Source: VXNE01 sp963664635 (GTDB lineage Bacteria > Pseudomonadota > Gammaproteobacteria > Pseudomonadales > Azotimanducaceae). From it: DNA of 64,000 bases. Shown piece after piece: positions 62,106-64,000 of the stretch. Made by a program: the position numbers and the translations under genes. Below the pieces are notes generated by a model that was not told where the DNA came from, ran no database searches, and saw only the letters and a list, made by a program, of their open reading frames with translations. The first letter of the stretch is position 1. Each line of letters opens with the position of its first letter. Where the stretch lies: positions 1,674,001 through 1,738,000 of the forward strand of contig OY761542.1 in assembly GCA_963664635.1 (NCBI GenBank). The letters run 5' to 3'.

Positions 62106-63913
62106 TGGACCACGGGAACGCAGGTCTCAAGACGGTTCCAGGGACCGGGACTCGCGCCGCCGCGCCCGTGTTTTTCCTGTGCGCGGCGCTCGCCGTTCAG
62201 GCGGTGGCGGAGCAGGCGGAGCGAAGGGCGTACTTCGGCGACCTGCACGTGCACACGAAGTACTCGGCGGACGCGTACAGCTTCGGCGCGCGCAACGGCC
62301 CGGACGAGGCCTATGCCTTCGCGAAGGGCGCGGCGCTGCGGCACCCGTCGGGCCAGACCATCCGGATGCGGGGCGCGCCGCTCGACTTCCTGGCCGTGAC
62401 CGACCACGCGGAATACCTCGGCAATGTCACGGCGCTCGGCGATCCGAAGCACCCGTTGGCCGGTTCGGCGCTCGCGGAAGTGACCCAGGGGGTCATGACG
62501 GCCGCGTTCGCGACCTTCGGTACGGCGCTACGCACCGGCGAGCTGGACCCGGACCTGCACGACGAGGGCGTGCGCCGGGACACCTGGCAGCGCATCGTGG
62601 CGACCGCGGAACGCCACAACGCCCCGGGCGCGTTCACGACCTTCGTCGGCTACGAGTACAGCTCGGCGCCGGTGGGCATGCTGCACCGCAACGTCGTCTT
62701 CCGGGGGTCTCGGGTGCCGGAACTGCCTTTCGGCGCCACCGATTCGCTCGACCCGGAGGACCTGTGGGCCTGGCTGGACCGCCTGCGGGCCGACGGCATC
62801 GAAGCGCTGGCCATCCCGCACAACACCAACCTGAGCGCCGGCAACTTCTTCGTGACCACGACGTTCGAGGGCGAGCCTCTCGATGCGCGGTACGCCGCGG
62901 CGCGGCTGCGCAACGAGCCCATCGTGGAGATGACCCAGGTCAAGGGCACGTCGGAGACGCATCCCATGCTCTCGCCGAACGACGAGTGGGCGGACTTCGA
63001 AGTCATCGGCGATGGCGTCTCCGGCGCCTACGTGCGGGACGCCCTGTTGACGGGGCTCGAGCTGCGGCACGCCCAGGGCTTCAACCCGTACCGGTTCGGG
63101 TTCATCGGCTCCAGCGACACCCACAATGTCGGTGGCGCCCTCGAAGAGTCCACCTATCACGGCAAGATCGGCAACCTCGACGGCCGGCCGGAGTGGCGTC
63201 GGGTCACGCCCGTTGCGGAGGGCGCGGAACCCTCGCTGCTGGACCAGTTGAGGGACGGGCCCGTCACCGATTGGGGTGCGTCCGGCCTGGCCGCCGTCTG
63301 GGCGGAAGCCAACACCCGCGAAGCCATCTATGCGGCCTTTCGGCGCAAGGAGACGTTCGCCACCAGTGGTCCGCGCATGCGGGTCAAGTTCTTTGCCGGC
63401 TACGGGCTGGATGCGACCGACGACGCGCGTCTGCGGGGGAGCGGCGTGCCGATGGGCGGCGAGTTCGAAGCGCGGCGGACCGATGCGCCGACCTTCTTTG
63501 GCTGGGCGTTGCGGGATCCGCTGAGCGGATGGCTGCAGCGCGTGCAGATCGTCAAGGGTTGGCTCGACGCCGACGGGGCCCGCCGGGAACGGATCTTCGA
63601 CGTGGCGTGTTCGGACGGGCTGTCACCGGATCCCGAAACGCACCGTTGCCCCGACAACGGCGCAGACGTGGACCTGGCGACATGTGCCTTCGACCAGGGC
63701 AAGGGCGCGGTGGAACTGCGGGCGGTATGGTCGGATCCGGACTTCGATGCGAGCCAGCGGGCGTTTTACTACGCCCGCGTGCTGGAGAACCCGACGTGCC
63801 GCTGGTCGACCTGGGAGGCGCTGCGCATGGGGCTCCCCCTGCAGCCCGAAGTGCCGGCAACCTTGCAGGAGCGCGCTTGGTCGTCGCCCATCTGGATCGC
63901 GCCGGCCGGGTAA
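62105..63913 (+). CDS. DUF3604 domain protein, PHP-like, exported
   Basis: The 602-residue protein has an N-terminal signal-like segment (APVFFLCAALAVQAVAEQA) and then the DUF3604 start RRAYFGDLHVHTKYSADAYSFG, with metal-binding His pairs (HVH; AVTDHAEY), and later IPHNTN and GFIGSSDTHN. The DUF3604 family has no settled function; the histidine blocks resemble PHP-type metallohydrolases. The ATG overlaps the stop of the broken CorC gene by one base. Nothing is seen in the 87 bases that follow to the window end. Confidence 0.88.
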   Translation: MDHGNAGLKTVPGTGTRAAAPVFFLCAALAVQAVAEQAERRAYFGDLHVHTKYSADAYSFGARNGPDEAYAFAKGAALRHPSGQTIRMRGAPLDFLAVTDHAEYLGNVTALGDPKHPLAGSALAEVTQGVMTAAFATFGTALRTGELDPDLHDEGVRRDTWQRIVATAERHNAPGAFTTFVGYEYSSAPVGMLHRNVVFRGSRVPELPFGATDSLDPEDLWAWLDRLRADGIEALAIPHNTNLSAGNFFVTTTFEGEPLDARYAAARLRNEPIVEMTQVKGTSETHPMLSPNDEWADFEVIGDGVSGAYVRDALLTGLELRHAQGFNPYRFGFIGSSDTHNVGGALEESTYHGKIGNLDGRPEWRRVTPVAEGAEPSLLDQLRDGPVTDWGASGLAAVWAEANTREAIYAAFRRKETFATSGPRMRVKFFAGYGLDATDDARLRGSGVPMGGEFEARRTDAPTFFGWALRDPLSGWLQRVQIVKGWLDADGARRERIFDVACSDGLSPDPETHRCPDNGADVDLATCAFDQGKGAVELRAVWSDPDFDASQRAFYYARVLENPTCRWSTWEALRMGLPLQPEVPATLQERAWSSPIWIAPAG

Positions 63914-64000
63914 CCGGGGGGCTAGCCCGCATTGCTGTGAAATTCTTGGTGGTCTCCGCACCCCCGGGCCGAGGGGGCCCGCGAACGCCCCATGGCGCCC

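Overview
The window is a 64 kb piece of a very GC-rich (roughly 70%) bacterial chromosome. Gene content points to an uncultured gammaproteobacterium of the Chromatiales/Ectothiorhodospira kind: a Tat-exported high-potential iron-sulfur protein, a CsiV-like protein beside mfd, methylthioinosine phosphorylase, Slt-type lytic transglycosylase, a Bat-type VWA operon containing DUF4381, and E. coli-style SOS boxes (CTGT-N8-ACAG) in front of lexA. The assignment is inference from gene families only.

Layout. 0-11.4 kb: a DUF2797 gene, pepN, a tightly coupled moxR-DUF58-DUF4381-batA-batBC operon on the minus strand, pyrD and amtB. 11.4-15.2 kb: a VOC protein followed by an accessory stretch with a Phd/PIN toxin-antitoxin pair behind a TGTACA palindrome, then a three-gene unit ending in a two-TM SLATT-like protein, divergent from a protein with an HsdR-N-type nuclease core and a winged-helix-like tail. 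15.2-24.2 kb: a five-gene, stop/start-overlapped minus-strand unit (C39-like peptidase, small membrane protein, GNAT, S9 peptidase, D-Ala-D-Ala ligase), a glutaredoxin-like gene, tatD, slt and a universal stress protein. 24.3-32.1 kb: topA, lexA with two SOS boxes, a complete ISKra4-like insertion sequence (27736-29603, 9-bp target duplication), mscS, a phosphoribosyltransferase and methylthioinosine phosphorylase. 32.1-42.0 kb: csiV, mfd, a repeat-built coiled-coil protein, and an oxidoreductase-korA-korB cluster with a 22-codon micro-ORF bridging korA and korB.

42.1-43.9 kb: a less GC-rich pair encoding a DUF262 (DGQQR) protein and a HEPN protein, probably a defence or toxin module. 44.2-50.9 kb: gap, acetyltransferase, DUF503, putP, DUF815 ATPase, DUF481 and a PNPOx-like protein. 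50.9-57.7 kb: a decayed island abutting tRNA-Glu(TTC), with a truncated flavin monooxygenase, an orphan gene fragment, two different integrase remnants, hicBA and a frameshifted astacin-like secreted protease. 57.8-64 kb: an MFS transporter, the HiPIP, REP-like hairpin repeats, a phytanoyl-CoA dioxygenase-like gene, a multiply broken CorC/CNNM gene and a DUF3604 protein.

The best candidates for something undescribed are the SLATT/nuclease divergent cluster (12.9-15.2 kb) and the DUF262-HEPN pair (42.1-43.9 kb). Many long antisense open frames exist only because of the GC content and were left out.
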